From Peronospora farinosa (Eukaryota > Oomycota > Peronosporomycetes > Peronosporales > Peronosporaceae), in contig CANTFK010000153.1 in the NCBI GenBank assembly GCA_947646735.1, forward strand, positions 248,001 to 312,000: a DNA stretch of 64,000 nucleotides, read 5' to 3'. The position numbers and the translations under genes are program-made. The stretch's first letter is position 1. Every line of letters begins with the position of its first letter. The notes under the pieces were generated by a model that saw only the letters and a program-made list of their open reading frames with translations, searched no databases and had not been told where the DNA came from. Positions 1 to 10,436 of this stretch are shown here, one piece after another.

Positions 1-2270
1 TGTTGGCATGCCGAACACGAAAATGCTTTTCAAGAAGTGAAGGCAAGCCTTCTACATGCTCCTATTTTGGCTTTGCCAGACCCTGACCGACCGTTTAGCG
101 TCGTCTGTGACGCATCGGATTTTGCCATTGGCAGTGCTCTGTTACAATCAGATGATGAAGGCCGTGAGCGTGTAATCGCTTTTGAATCTCGCCAGCTGAA
201 AGCTGCAGAAAAGAACTATCCAGTTCATGACAAAGAGCTACTTGCGATGAAGTATGCCCTGGTCAAATTCAGAGTTCATCTGCTGGGCTCAAAGCCTTTT
301 GTGATCTATACCGATCATGCGTCGTTACGCACTGCGACTCAGTCGCCGCATCTCTCGCAGAGAATGGCCAGATGGCTGTCATTCTTTGCCGAATATAATT
401 TCGAGGTGAAATATAAGCCGGGCAAGCAAAATGATTTGGCTGATGCGTTGTCACGCAGACCTGATTATGAGCTTGCTCATGTGACGATGTTGTCGTCTTC
501 TATCACCGATCTCATTCGTACGGCGTATGCTAAAGATGATCACTGTATAGCGTTACTACATGCTCTTGGCAGTGAGGAGTTTAAAGACTCGGACGTTAAA
601 TTGTCGGCACGATTGCGTGCAAGCCTCCATCGATATTCTATCGATGAGGGGATGTTGTACTATCGTACAGATGTAGCGGATCCTCCGCGTATTGTAGTTC
701 CTCATGAAGAGGACATAAAGTATCGTATCCTCTATGAGGTACATGACACCGCCATTGGTGGTCATTTGGGTCGTGAAAAGACCTATGGGGCAGTATGCCA
801 AACTTATTGGTGGCCCAAATTATATAAATGGGTGAGCACATATGTGCGTACGTGTGAAACGTGTCAGCGGGTGAAACCCTCGCCCCATTCGGCAGCGCCG
901 CTGGCTAGTTTGCCTATTCCCACTGGGTGCTGGGAGTCCATTAGTATGGACTTTGTATTTGGCCTACCGAGAGATTCGCATGGCAATACAGGTATTGTGG
1001 TCTTTGTTGACCGTTTGAGCAAGATGGCTCACTTAGCGGCTGTGCCAGATTCGATCGATGGTGTGGGTACAGCGGAGCTGTTTATCGATCGGGTGTTTCG
1101 CCAACATGGCTTGCCAGTAGCAATTGTTTCTGATCGTGATCCTCGTTTTACGAGTAAATTTTGGAAGTCCGTCTTCCAGGTGCTGGGCACCCGTTTGGAC
1201 ATGTCCACGCGGATTATCCGCAGGCCGATGGTCAAACCGAACGCGTAAATCGCGTTGTTGAAGATATCCTACGCAGCGTTTGTGCTGAAACGCCTAAGCG
1301 TTGGAGCTCTATGCTCCCTGTAGTTGAGTTTGCACTCAATAATTCCGTGCACGCCTCCACCGGCTACACTCCGTTCTATGTCAATGGTCTCACACACCCA
1401 CGCGTTCCGTTAACGCTACCACCGAGTGGTTCAGGGCTTCGTGGGGGAGAGGTTGCCGATCGGCTTGCTGATGTCAGCCCTAATACTGTTAGGAAACAGG
1501 TAAATGCGTTTCTCGCAACGCGACTACATGTCTTACGACATGTGCAAGATGCAATGGCTGATAGTCAAGATAAACAAAAGGAATATGCAGATGCGAAAGG
1601 CAGAGGTTGTATTAATGATTATGAGGTCGGAGACCAAGTATTACTTAATGCTAAAAACCTACCTACCAATGTAGTATCCGCTGTCTTTAAGACGAAGTTG
1701 CGTCCGCGCTTTATCGGAACCTTTAAGGTCATTGCCAAGAAAGGCACAGCGTATACGCTTAACTTGCCGCGCAAATTGCGTACACATCCTGTGTTCTATG
1801 TCGCCATGCTAAAACCTTATCGGGATCCGTCCCAAATAGACGCTAAGGCGCTCGCGCCGGGCCCATTGGCATTGTCGCGGGACGGAGCATCTGCACCAAC
1901 AAGTCAAGTTGACCCTGCATTCGGGTCCGACTCTCTTCCAGGGACTCAAGCCGGGAGTTCATCGTCTGCCTCTCCTCACGAAGGGTCCGCACCTCCTGAA
2001 CAAGCTCGGCATGAGCTTGTTCCGATACACCGACCTCCTCCTCCTTTGCTCGATGCGCAGGGGAACCTGCAGTTCCATGTGGAGCGTCTACTGCAGAAGC
2101 GTCGCCGCCATGGTCAAAACCAGTATCTGGTGAAATGGCGGGGTTATCCCGAATCATGGAATTCATGGGAATTTGAGACTCCCCTTCGGCAGGATTGCCC
2201 GTACGCCGTGGACGTTTTTGAGCGTCGTGCGCAGGGTCTGTCTGTTGGCGCTGACGCTTCTCACCAGTAA
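1..2270 (+). pseudogene. pol: Gypsy-A pol: RNase H, integrase, chromodomain (one frameshift)
   Basis: The reading frame is open from base 1 (no start in the window) to 1248, then continues in another frame to the stop at 2270; the break lies near 1200-1215, inside the integrase core. The RNase H shows CDASD, KELLAMKYA and YTDHASL (about 100-345). The integrase zinc finger has two His and the pair CETC (736-880). Catalytic Asp residues lie in MDFVFGL (about 946) and VSDRDPRF (about 1130), and the Glu in TERVNR (about 1236), after the frame break. A proline/serine-rich linker follows, then a chromodomain (about 2068-2250, YLVKWRGYPESWNSWE). RT lies outside the window. The protein would copy and integrate the element; this copy is broken unless the frame change is an assembly error. 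Confidence 0.9.
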
Positions 2271-3144
2271 GGGTGAGGGTAGGCGGGTTAGCGGCCTCGG
2301 GCTGTCGTGAACTCGCGGCTACAGGGATAGCCGAAACATTGGGCTGCTGGGCAGCAGGCGCATAATGCGTTCGTTGGGATTTCAATTTCCCCCGGGCCTT
2401 CAATTTAGCGTAATCATAACGCATCTTCCGCTCAAGTCGAACATCTGCCACATCGGCACTTGCCCGTAGGGCCCACATGCTGCTTAAACGTCGCGCATAA
2501 TGCGCCCAGCGGCTGAAAGCCGTGTCTTCTTCGTCCTCGGTTTCCCCCGCGAACAGAAGGATGGGAACACCCTTCATCGGAGGAACTGGCGCACCGCGCA
2601 CTTGCCTATTAAGGCGTGCCAAGTATTGGCTTTGAGTAGTGATATGGGGCTCCAGATACCGTTGTCGAAGTGCCGTGCGTGTGGCAACATCCTCAGGTGA
2701 AATGGCCTCAGGCCCAATGGTCCAACCAGAAAGGGAATGCCCAGATGCTTCCTTTAGACGTTCTTCCACCGTAGGTGGCTTGAACCTGTACTGTCGGTGG
2801 TCCTGCAGCCGCGTCATGTTCTTCGTTCGGCGCTTGGCGCCTTCCTCTTGGTCGATGGACCGCTGTTGCTGCTCGTCGAGTGGATTGGTAACCGTTACCG
2901 TTGATGATACGTCAGGCGGGTCACGTAACGCTGTTAGCGCATCTGCTGCACCACGTTTAGGGAACGGATTCGGTGCATGACGAGTGTCATCTTCACCCGT
3001 GAGGGTGGCTAAAGGGGACTCATCGGGTCCCACAAAAACGGTGTCACTTTCGTAATCAACCGCTTCGTCAAGGTCGTCCTCAATGAGGTCCCTAAGAGTG
3101 TGTGACTCACTGCCGGGAGGCGTCATGTTGTGTGCCGTGAACAA
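1843..3144 (-). CDS. Antisense ORF of Gypsy-A (aORF-A), coiled-coil protein of unknown function
   Basis: An uninterrupted 433-codon frame on the strand opposite to pol, beginning about 90 bases inside the 3' LTR; a second Met (MTPPGSES) seven codons in is an equally good start. Residues 1-130 are acidic and disordered. A middle segment (about 140-260) is richer in hydrophobic and aromatic residues (LFAGETEDEEDTAFSRWAHY), a basic low-complexity stretch follows, and residues about 365-415 form a heptad-like coiled coil. Its last 428 bases are antisense to the pol linker and chromodomain, so that DNA is open on both strands. I recognise no family. Other Gypsy copies in this window carry an ORF in the same place and orientation. 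No lesion is present although pol on the other strand is broken, which argues against a chance ORF. Confidence 0.6.
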   Translation of the reverse strand: MFTAHNMTPPGSESHTLRDLIEDDLDEAVDYESDTVFVGPDESPLATLTGEDDTRHAPNPFPKRGAADALTALRDPPDVSSTVTVTNPLDEQQQRSIDQEEGAKRRTKNMTRLQDHRQYRFKPPTVEERLKEASGHSLSGWTIGPEAISPEDVATRTALRQRYLEPHITTQSQYLARLNRQVRGAPVPPMKGVPILLFAGETEDEEDTAFSRWAHYARRLSSMWALRASADVADVRLERKMRYDYAKLKARGKLKSQRTHYAPAAQQPNVSAIPVAASSRQPEAANPPTLTLTGEKRQRQQTDPAHDAQKRPRRTGNPAEGESQIPMNSMIRDNPAISPDTGFDHGGDASAVDAPHGTAGSPAHRAKEEEVGVSEQAHAELVQEVRTLREERQTMNSRLESLEESRTRMQGQLDLLVQMLRPATMPMGPARAP

Positions 3145-3225
3145 ACCGTGAGGTTTTAAAAGTTCGCTAAAGCACTACCTCTATGAGGAAAGATGTCGAG
3201 TGACATTCTATGGGAACGTCAGTCT

Positions 3226-3237
3226 GGTGGGGGAGGG
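3226..3237 (+). other. Polypurine tract of Gypsy-A
   Basis: GGTGGGGGAGGG lies directly before the TGTAACGGGG start of the LTR. This is the expected position for the primer of plus-strand DNA synthesis. Confidence 0.75.
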
Positions 3238-3873
3238 TGTAACGGGGTTACACGACGGTTGTAACGTCTTTCCGAGAGTTTACGCTTAAACTCTCCTTTG
3301 TATTGCATATAATGCATTATTATACTTCTCGTTAGAGAGGTATTAAGTATGAGCGTTATAATACGGTATTCGGTAATACCGTATCTTACCGATTAGGATT
3401 CGATGAATCGATAACGCTCCATTAAGTACATCATACACAGATGTTAAGACGATACGTCGTTCAATAGCAAAGTCTGCATATAATAACTACTATTATAGTA
3501 ATTAATCTAGTGTAGTGTACTTAAAGTAGGACTATTCATAATATCTTAAAGCATAAATAAAATCAGTTCTCCTTTTGAGTTTAAGACCACAAGTCGTTCT
3601 GACTTGTTCTCTTGTGCACTTCGTGCGTTGGTTCTCTGAACCCTAAGCTTCTAGCTTGCTCTTGCACTCTGTGCGTTGGTTCTATGAACCTTAAGCTTAT
3701 TGCTTGCTGACTAAGAGTCCCTCCTACTTCCTTAAGAGGGTGACTTTAACGTCGAATACTTAGTTCCTTAGAACTAAGTGGCTTTTAGCCTTAACTCTAT
3801 TTAGTTCTCTCGAACTAAGAGGCTTCCAGCCGAAAGTCTTCCTCTGGCTAAAGAGCTGTGCAGCTCCGCTACA
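3238..3873 (+). repeat. 3' LTR of Gypsy-A
   Basis: Starts TGTAACGGGG and ends CTCCGCTACA; the ends are imperfect inverted repeats (8 of 10 bases). The start follows a purine tract and the end abuts the tandem array. The interior is AT-rich and contains short repeats such as variants of TTAGTTC and GTGCGTTGGTTCT (about 3600-3810). The end was chosen from the terminal inversion because there is no second LTR to align. Promoters for both pol (rightward) and the antisense ORF (leftward) could lie here or in its 5' twin; no clear core promoter was seen. Confidence 0.65.
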
Positions 3874-4344
3874 AAATTCCTCTAGAATATTTACACAAAA
3901 GACGCTCCAGGAGTTGTATCATTGGAGGAGGCATTGTCTTAGCATCAGAGACTTCCCACCAACGTAGTACTCTGTATATCACACCGAATACGCGTTGGTT
4001 GTGGCCGAACTACCTGAAAGATGACGTTGCTGCGAGTGGGTCTTCTGCGCCTACCTCTTTAGTAAAAAAGGGTCTCCTAAAGAGAAAGACGACGAAATAG
4101 AAGCTTGCTGCAATTGCAACACGAGGTAACGTATTCACTCTCCAAGCCAAAAGTTATGATTGTTATCAAAAACTAAATGCACAAGCAAAAAAACAATAAA
4201 TAACGCGCGACGAGCTTAAACCAAATGTATTCAGATATGTCAGCACTAGCCGGTGCCGAATGTCAGTCCCTGAAGCACCTTCAGGATCAGAGATGACCTC
4301 TAGTGAAGGTGTATTACTGAAGTCATAGTTTACACACGCAAGGG
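3874..4344. repeat. Tandem unit 1 (471 bp)
   Basis: Starts AAATTCCTCTAGAATATTTAC and runs to the next occurrence of the same words at 4345. It carries an 80-codon plus-strand frame (3858-4100) repeated almost unchanged in unit 3, but that frame has no recognisable domain and probably just reflects repeat identity. Function unknown. Confidence 0.85.
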
Positions 4345-4386
4345 AAATTCCTCTAGAATATTTACACAAAAGACGCCCAGGAGTTG
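4345..4386. repeat. Tandem unit 2, left part (split by Copia-1)
   Basis: First 42 bases of the second unit, ending in AGTTG, the left target duplication of Copia-1. The remainder of the unit resumes at 10012 after the second AGTTG. Confidence 0.85.
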
Positions 4387-4593
4387 TAACGGAATCCGCA
4401 CTCGAACGCACTCACAAACAACTTGTTGATTTTAAGGTAAGTCTAGGACTGCCTGTACTGCACTAATGACTTCCTCAGACAATCATTCTAGAATCTTCTT
4501 AAACTTACTTCTTCAACTTCAACTTACCTCTTCAACTGCAACTTCAACTTCGACTTACTTCCTCTGTATCTAAAGTAGGTGCGGTTTCCAACA
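4387..4593 (-). repeat. 3' LTR of Copia-1
   Basis: In element orientation it starts TGTTGGAAACCGC and ends GGATTCCGTTA. It matches 9800-10006 along its length apart from single-base changes. It contains short repeats of AACTTC/CTTACTTC. Confidence 0.92.
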
Positions 4594-4608
4594 CGCCTTC
4601 CTCCAAAA
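4594..4608 (-). other. Polypurine tract of Copia-1
   Basis: On the minus strand a TTTTGGAGGAAGGCG stretch lies between the RNase H stop codon and the 3' LTR start. It is purine-rich and in the expected place, although its last bases are not pure purine. Confidence 0.5.
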
Positions 4609-7600
4609 TTAGTCCGTCACTTTGGATAGCTGCTGCTTAGATAAACAGATCATAGCGCATAACTTCTCAAGTCTGTCGCTTGCCAGAGGTTTCGTCATAA
4701 TGTCGGATGGGTTGACATCGGTCTTGACCTTCCACAAATCCACATTTTTCTTCGCAACTTGATCTCGGACGTAATGCCAGCGAAGCTCAATGTGCCTTGT
4801 TCTGCGGCTGTAGGTCGGATTCGTTGCCATTACAAAGGCGGCTTGATTGTCGATACCCATACGAATTTTAGTTTCCATTTCAGGGAACACTTGTATCAGG
4901 ACGTTTCGGAGTCCTTGGCCTTCCATACAAGCTTCATACGCGGCGACATATTCTGCCTCTGCAGTTGATTGGGCCACAATTGTCTGGCGTCTAGAAGCCC
5001 ACGAAATTGCCCCCCCCAGCAAGGCAGTGCACAAAACCGGTGATCGACTTACGCGTATCACGGTCGTTTCCCCAATCTGCGTCACAATAGCCATCAATAA
5101 TATAGTCTTGCTTTCTTCTCTGCCTTGTTTCGAGAGTACACAATGCCTTGACCCTTAGTACCAATTAAGTACCTAAGTACTCTTTTTGCAGCGCCAATAT
5201 GCTGCTGCGTTGGGCTTTGCACATAGCGGCTGAGCTGTCCGACGGAAAATGCGAGATCTGGTCTGGTGCAAGACGTCAGGTACATGAGCGATCCGATTAG
5301 CTCGCGATACGGAAATAACTTCCCGTTTGCGGGAACTTCCTTCCGCCGATCCGTATTTGTATCCTCTACAGTCAGACGCATGTTTGTTTCCATTGGGATT
5401 CGGCTTGAATGAGTCTTACTAAAGTCAAAGCGCTCAATAATCTCTTCACAATACTTCTTCTGGTGGATTTTAATAGCGTCACTCGTTTGCTCAACTTGCA
5501 CACCCAAATATGTGTTAAGTAGGCCTTGGTCCTTTAGCCCGTAATTCTTGTCAAGCCTCTCGAACATTTCCTGCTTGAACTCCGCGTTCTTGGTTGCGCA
5601 CAAAGTATCATCCACATAGAGGAGGACGATCGCAAATATGCCATCATGGTCATAGAAGTAGAGGCATGGCTCCGTTTCACACTGCTTAAATCCATAATCA
5701 ATAAACCAGCTATTCACCTCCGTATTCCACTCTCTTCCTGGCTGTCGTAGTCCATACAATGCCTTGTCGATGACATATATCATCCCTTTGTCTTCACACG
5801 GGTAGCCCTCAACTTCTTCCGAATACTGTTTTATGCCTAATGTTGCATTTAGGTAGGCTGTGTTAATGTCACCCTTGTATATTACCATGTCCCGTATGAT
5901 GCACACCGCAATAAACATCCGAAACGTGGCCATGCGTGCCACAGGAGAAAAGGTGTCCTTGAAATCGATACCCGGTCGCTGCTTGTCACCTCGTGCAACA
6001 ACGCGTGCCTTAAATCTCACCACGTAGCCCAAGTGATCCGTATTCACGGCAAAAACCCACATCGTGTTGATGGTTCGGTGATCAGTCGGCATCTCTGACC
6101 GCGAAATTTGTCTCAGTACTTCTTTTGCTCTCAGAGCATCAATCTCCATGTCCATTGCCTCTCGCCATAATTTAGCATGCTTCGATCGCATAGCCTGCCT
6201 GTAATTCTTTGGTATCTTGACGTCTGTTGCGCGCAATCCACGTCTGCCTCGGCTATCCTCATGTAAGGTCTTGAATGCAGAATACACCTTGTAATCCTCA
6301 AACCTTTCGGGCTGTTGTTGCTCTCCACTATTCAGAAGCTTTGAGCGCCGTGCTGCAGCAACCATCAGTCGTTTTGCTTGTAACTTGGTACGCTTCTTGT
6401 CGCGCGTCCGTCGAATTTCTTCGTCTCTAGGGTGTATATGACCAATCAGTTAGTTTGATGGGATTGTCAATTGTCGCTCGGTAACTTGATCGTCGTAAGC
6501 TTCACGTTCATCATTTGGGTCGAAGAGATAGTCCCACTTGTTTGCATCTGTACCGGATTCATATCCAGCGTCGTCGACTGAGACCAGATCCGTAACGTGA
6601 CCCACTGACTCGATATCCGCCACATTACAATCGTAATCAAGTTTACTATCTCCGATGTCGTATTCGATAATGTGACGATCCAATATGTCATCTAAATCAC
6701 CTTCGTCGCTGTCAAATTCGTTAGTGTCAGCCCGTGCGATAGCAACTCCATCGTTTTCGTCACCATCATGCTCTGCGATGCTAGACTTCGCCACCTCGTC
6801 TTCAGCGTATTCATCACTCTCTGCGTTGTCTATGTCTGAATATGCGACATCATCTTCTCCACACCTAGATCCTTCATCGTCTTCGGAGTCATGTTCATTT
6901 TCTGTGCTGAGACTTTCTGCAACTTGGACCGAAAACTCCTTCTCTTGATCGACATCCGATATGGCAGTTTCTCCTTCTTGTACTTCACTAGACGATTCGT
7001 AATCGGGTAGAAGGCTATTTTGCAGTATGTCGTCCCATGTACGTCGATCGATACTCGTTAATTTCTCGTCATATCTCTCATTCACTTCGCTGTCGTTTAC
7101 TGCTTCGCTGTACGATACCATATCATTCCATACATTTCGATCAGCCTCATCTAGGCTGCTTTTAGCCGAGACCATCTCAACATTACTGCATACGCGCTGC
7201 TCTGATTCAATGTAATATTCGGCTAGTTGGGAAGCGCTGTCTTGGTCATCATCCGCATATGCAACAAGCTAGCCTTCCTCCAGTGACTCATTCAACGTAT
7301 GCAGCCATTTCTTGACCTTTGTGGGGTATGAGCTCTCATAGCGATCCTTGTATTTGACTAATTTATTGATCTTCACGTCCGATACGAAGCCTTTCTTGTG
7401 TTCCGTCGGGAAATACACGTGACAACCGACAACATCCTCTCGGTAGCCTAGCAGAAAACCCATTCTGCAGTTCATATTTAATTTTCTCTTCTTCGACACT
7501 GGGACATGGCAGTAGGTTAATGAACCAAACGATCTCACGTGATGGATGTCCGGTTTTGACCCAAAGACGGTTTCATAAGGCGTGCATCCTGCACCCTTGC

Positions 7601-9794
7601 AATACACCCTGATCTTTACATACACAGCATTTTCTAGTGCGTGCACCCAAAAGTACTTTGGGAATCCAGACTGGTGCATCATTGTCTGATCCATTCCTAT
7701 CAGTGTCTGATGCGTTCGCTCCACCAAATTTAGCTGAGACGCCTTTGGACCAACCTTAGTGTGCACAATTCCATGTTCGGTATACCAGGTCTCCATCGTC
7801 CCATTGCAGAACTCTTGTCCCTTGTCAGTCAGTACTTGACGTACCAAACATTGTTGGTCTGCATTACCTTCAGTTACTTCACGAGAAATGATTCGATCAA
7901 CTCGATTTGCATGTTGTCGCTCAGCTTACTTTATATAATTCTTTATATGTTGGTTCACTTCGCCCTCGGTCTTAGACTTCAACAAATAGGTCTTCACGTA
8001 GCGCGAGAAGCCATCCATGACCACTAGAACCGCGGAATATGGTGATCCATTACTCACCCCAGGTATAAGTAAGTCAGCGAAAATAACATCATTCACTCTC
8101 GTGATGTTCCTGTCGAGTGTCTTACGGTATGTCTTTCTGCGTTGCTTGCCGAAGTGGCAATCCGCACAGTCAACTTTACCCCGGCGTTGAAGCATGATAC
8201 CCTTAGCTAATCCACAATCAACCATCAGCCTGATGTACTCTGGACATACATGTCCAAGTCTTCCATGCCAGACGTCAATGTCTGCAACACCATCCGTAAC
8301 AGCAAAGTTTGCAAATACTGTCTTCTTGTCTTTAATGCGGCCCTTTATGTTCACACAACTGCTGATGTTGTGAGTCAAAAATGTCCACAGGTGGTTTTCA
8401 TAAGACGTTCGAATCACATCTGCTCCATCTTTCATCATTCCGAACAATCGCGCATCATTTTCCCACGTCATCTTAAATCCTTGGTCTAGTGATAACCCAG
8501 GTGAAAAAAGGTTGCAGCCAGCACTTGGGACGTACAAAACATCCTCAATCATCAACATCACCATTTGCTCGTCAACCATAGCTTCAAGAAGGATAGTCCC
8601 AAATCCTTCCGCTTTGGCATCGACGCCGTCAGCAAACCTCGAGATAGTTGGGTTCCACTCGCTATCTTCCATGCTTTGCAGCGTCGTGAAGTACTCTTTG
8701 CACGCTGTGATATGTGCATTGGACCCCGTGTCAAAGTACCATCGACAAGGTTCATAGTCTTTATCGACAAGCTTGACAACTTCTCCAATCACGACTTCAC
8801 GCTTTTGTGCATCTTCACTTTCATCGTCCCGATTTTCTTTGACTCCTTGTTCTAATGGTGTCCCGCCTGAACACGCGTAATTTGTTCTTGCGTTCTTCTT
8901 TCCATCCAGATCCGGGCAATCACGTTTAAAATGATCCCCACCACAATTATAACAACCATCACTCCTTGTCTTGGTTGCTGGCTTCTTGTCCAAAGGTTTG
9001 TGTGGCCCCCTACCTTGTTTACTGCCACCGTGCTTGCCCTGGGTCCTCTTTCGCTCCTTGTAGCCGAAGATATTACCTTCCCAGTCTTCACTTCTCGATT
9101 CAGCAGTAATGATCATCTCTCGAAGTAGATCTGGTGTGTACTTCGTCATATTAGAGCTGAATAAGACTTTGCGTCGTAATTCATCATAGCACGTTAGTGC
9201 CGGAAGACTTCGCAGCATTCGATTCACCATCTGCAAGTCATTCACGGGCGAGCCTAAATTCGCAAGTTGATTTTTAATATCAAAAAGCTTGTGTAGGTGG
9301 CTTCGCACGTTGCCCTTTCCACGCATGTGAGTCCTGTGTAGCTCGCCTTGTAAACGATACACCTTCTGCGCGGTCATAGCAGGATTTGGCTTGCCCTCAT
9401 ATATCGATACGAGTTCGGACCACATCTCCGTGCCTGTCCCTTTCATCATCACTTGCTTCGCAAGTTTCATCGAAAGCGATCCTTGAATCAATATCTTGAT
9501 CTTCGCTTGCTTCTTCTTGAATTCACCTTTCTGTTCAGCATTCCAAGTATCGTCCAAAGTCTCCTTTCCGATAGCGATCTGATCCAATAAGCTCTCCTCG
9601 AAAGCATTAATCATGGCATGCTTGTAGAAAGTCCAGTCGTCTCCGTTCCAGCGAACTGGAGTCCCCGATGAACCGATTTTAAAGCCTTTACGCTTGCCTG
9701 TGTCGCTGTCAGAGTCTGAAGATAATGACATGTTTGGTCTTGGTGTTCTCGACGGTCCTATAGCACCGCGTAGCCGATGTGTAGTTGGGCTCAT
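4609..9794 (-). pseudogene. gag-pol: Copia-1 gag-pol polyprotein (three in-frame stops, about two frameshifts)
   Basis: The frame can start at the ATG at 9794, which overlaps the primer site, or at a later Met before SLSSDSDSD. In order: gag (9700-9000) with a CYNCGGDHFKRDC zinc knuckle (about 8911-8956); protease FDTGSNAH (about 8735); pre-integrase zinc segment with paired CADC (about 8150); integrase with Asp in FADLLIPG, Asp in LTDKGQEF and Glu in NLVERTHQ; a very acidic linker (7268-6450); RT with LLYVDD (about 5615); RNase H with AQSTAEAEYVAAYEA. Stop codons at 7926-7928, 7269-7271 and 6450-6452 all keep the same frame on both sides. In RNase H the frame changes near 5110 and again in a run of seven C (about 5010). 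Length and domain content fit a full Copia polyprotein. Confidence 0.92.
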
Positions 9795-9799
9795 AACCC
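9781..9799 (-). other. Copia-1 primer binding site (half-tRNA type)
   Basis: Directly inside the 5' LTR the minus strand reads GGGTTATGAGCCCAACTAC; the plus strand therefore reads TTGGGCTCATAACCC, the look of an initiator-Met tRNA anticodon arm (three G-C pairs around a CAT anticodon loop). Pairing with the anticodon arm rather than the CCA end is the priming mode known for Drosophila copia. There is no TGG-type site next to the LTR. Confidence 0.75.
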
Positions 9800-10006
9800 T
9801 AACGGAATCCGCACTCGAACGCACTCACAAACAACTTGTTGATTTTAAGGTAAATCTAGGACTGCCTGTACTGCACTAATGACTTCCTCAGACAATCATT
9901 CTAGAATCTTCTTAAACTTACTTCTTCAACTTCAACTTACCTCTTCAACTGCAACTTCAACTTCGACTTACTTCCTCTGTATCTAAAGTAGGTGCGGTTT
10001 TCAACA
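9800..10006 (-). repeat. 5' LTR of Copia-1
   Basis: Twin of 4387-4593. The outer end abuts AGTTG of the target duplication; the inner end abuts the primer site. As the 5' LTR it should carry the element promoter; I could not pick a TATA box with confidence. Confidence 0.92.
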
Positions 10007-10011
10007 AGTTG

Positions 10012-10436
10012 TATCAGTGGAGGAGGCACTGTCTTAGCATCATAGACTTCCCACCAACGTAGTACTCTGTATATCACACCGAATACGCGTTGGTTGTGGC
10101 CGAACTACCTGAGAGATGACGTTGCTGCGAGTGGGTCTTCTGCGCCTACCTCTTTAGTAAAAAGGGTCTCCTAAAGAGAAAGACGACGAAATAGAAGCGT
10201 GCTGCAATTGCAACACGAGGTAACGTATTCACTCTCCAAGTCAAAAGTTATGATTGTTATCAAAAACTAAATGCACAAGCAAAAAACAATAAGTAACGCT
10301 CGACGAGCTTAAACCAAATGTATTCAGATATGTCAGCATTAGCCGGTGCCGAATGTCTGTCCCTGAAGGACCTTCCGGATCAGAGATGACCTCTAGTGAA
10401 GGTGTATTACTGAAGTCATGTTTACACAAGCAAGGA
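10012..10436. repeat. Tandem unit 2, right part
   Basis: Continues the unit broken at 4386. With the left 42 bases it makes about 467 bp, the same size as units 1 and 3. It shows scattered base differences from them. Confidence 0.85.

Larger units (their letters stand above)
1..3873 (+). mobile_element. Gypsy-A: 3' part of a Ty3/Gypsy LTR retrotransposon
   Basis: The element enters from beyond the left edge and reads left to right: RNase H, integrase and chromodomain of pol, an antisense ORF, a purine tract at 3226-3237, then an LTR at 3238-3873. Domain order is that of a chromodomain Ty3/Gypsy element. Only one LTR is visible, so neither age nor target duplication can be judged. It abuts a tandem repeat array at 3874. 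Confidence 0.9.
4387..10006 (-). mobile_element. Copia-1: complete Ty1/Copia LTR retrotransposon
   Basis: Two 207-bp LTRs (4387-4593 and 9800-10006) flank an internal region with Copia domain order gag, protease, integrase, RT, RNase H. The element is bounded by the 5-bp target duplication AGTTG (4382-4386 and 10007-10011). The empty site is visible in the neighbouring repeat units, where CCAGGAGTTGTATCA is uninterrupted. By eye the LTRs differ at about two positions, so the insertion is recent. Coding is interrupted by in-frame stops and RNase H frameshifts. Confidence 0.95.

Noticed and set aside
3858..4100. 80-codon frame in tandem unit 1 (and 10418-10663 in unit 3) as a small gene
   Set aside because: Repeated only because the DNA is repeated; no recognisable protein feature and no copy outside the array.
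9781..9799. Initiator-tRNA-like word as a tRNA gene
   Set aside because: Only the anticodon arm is present; its place next to the LTR explains it as a primer site.
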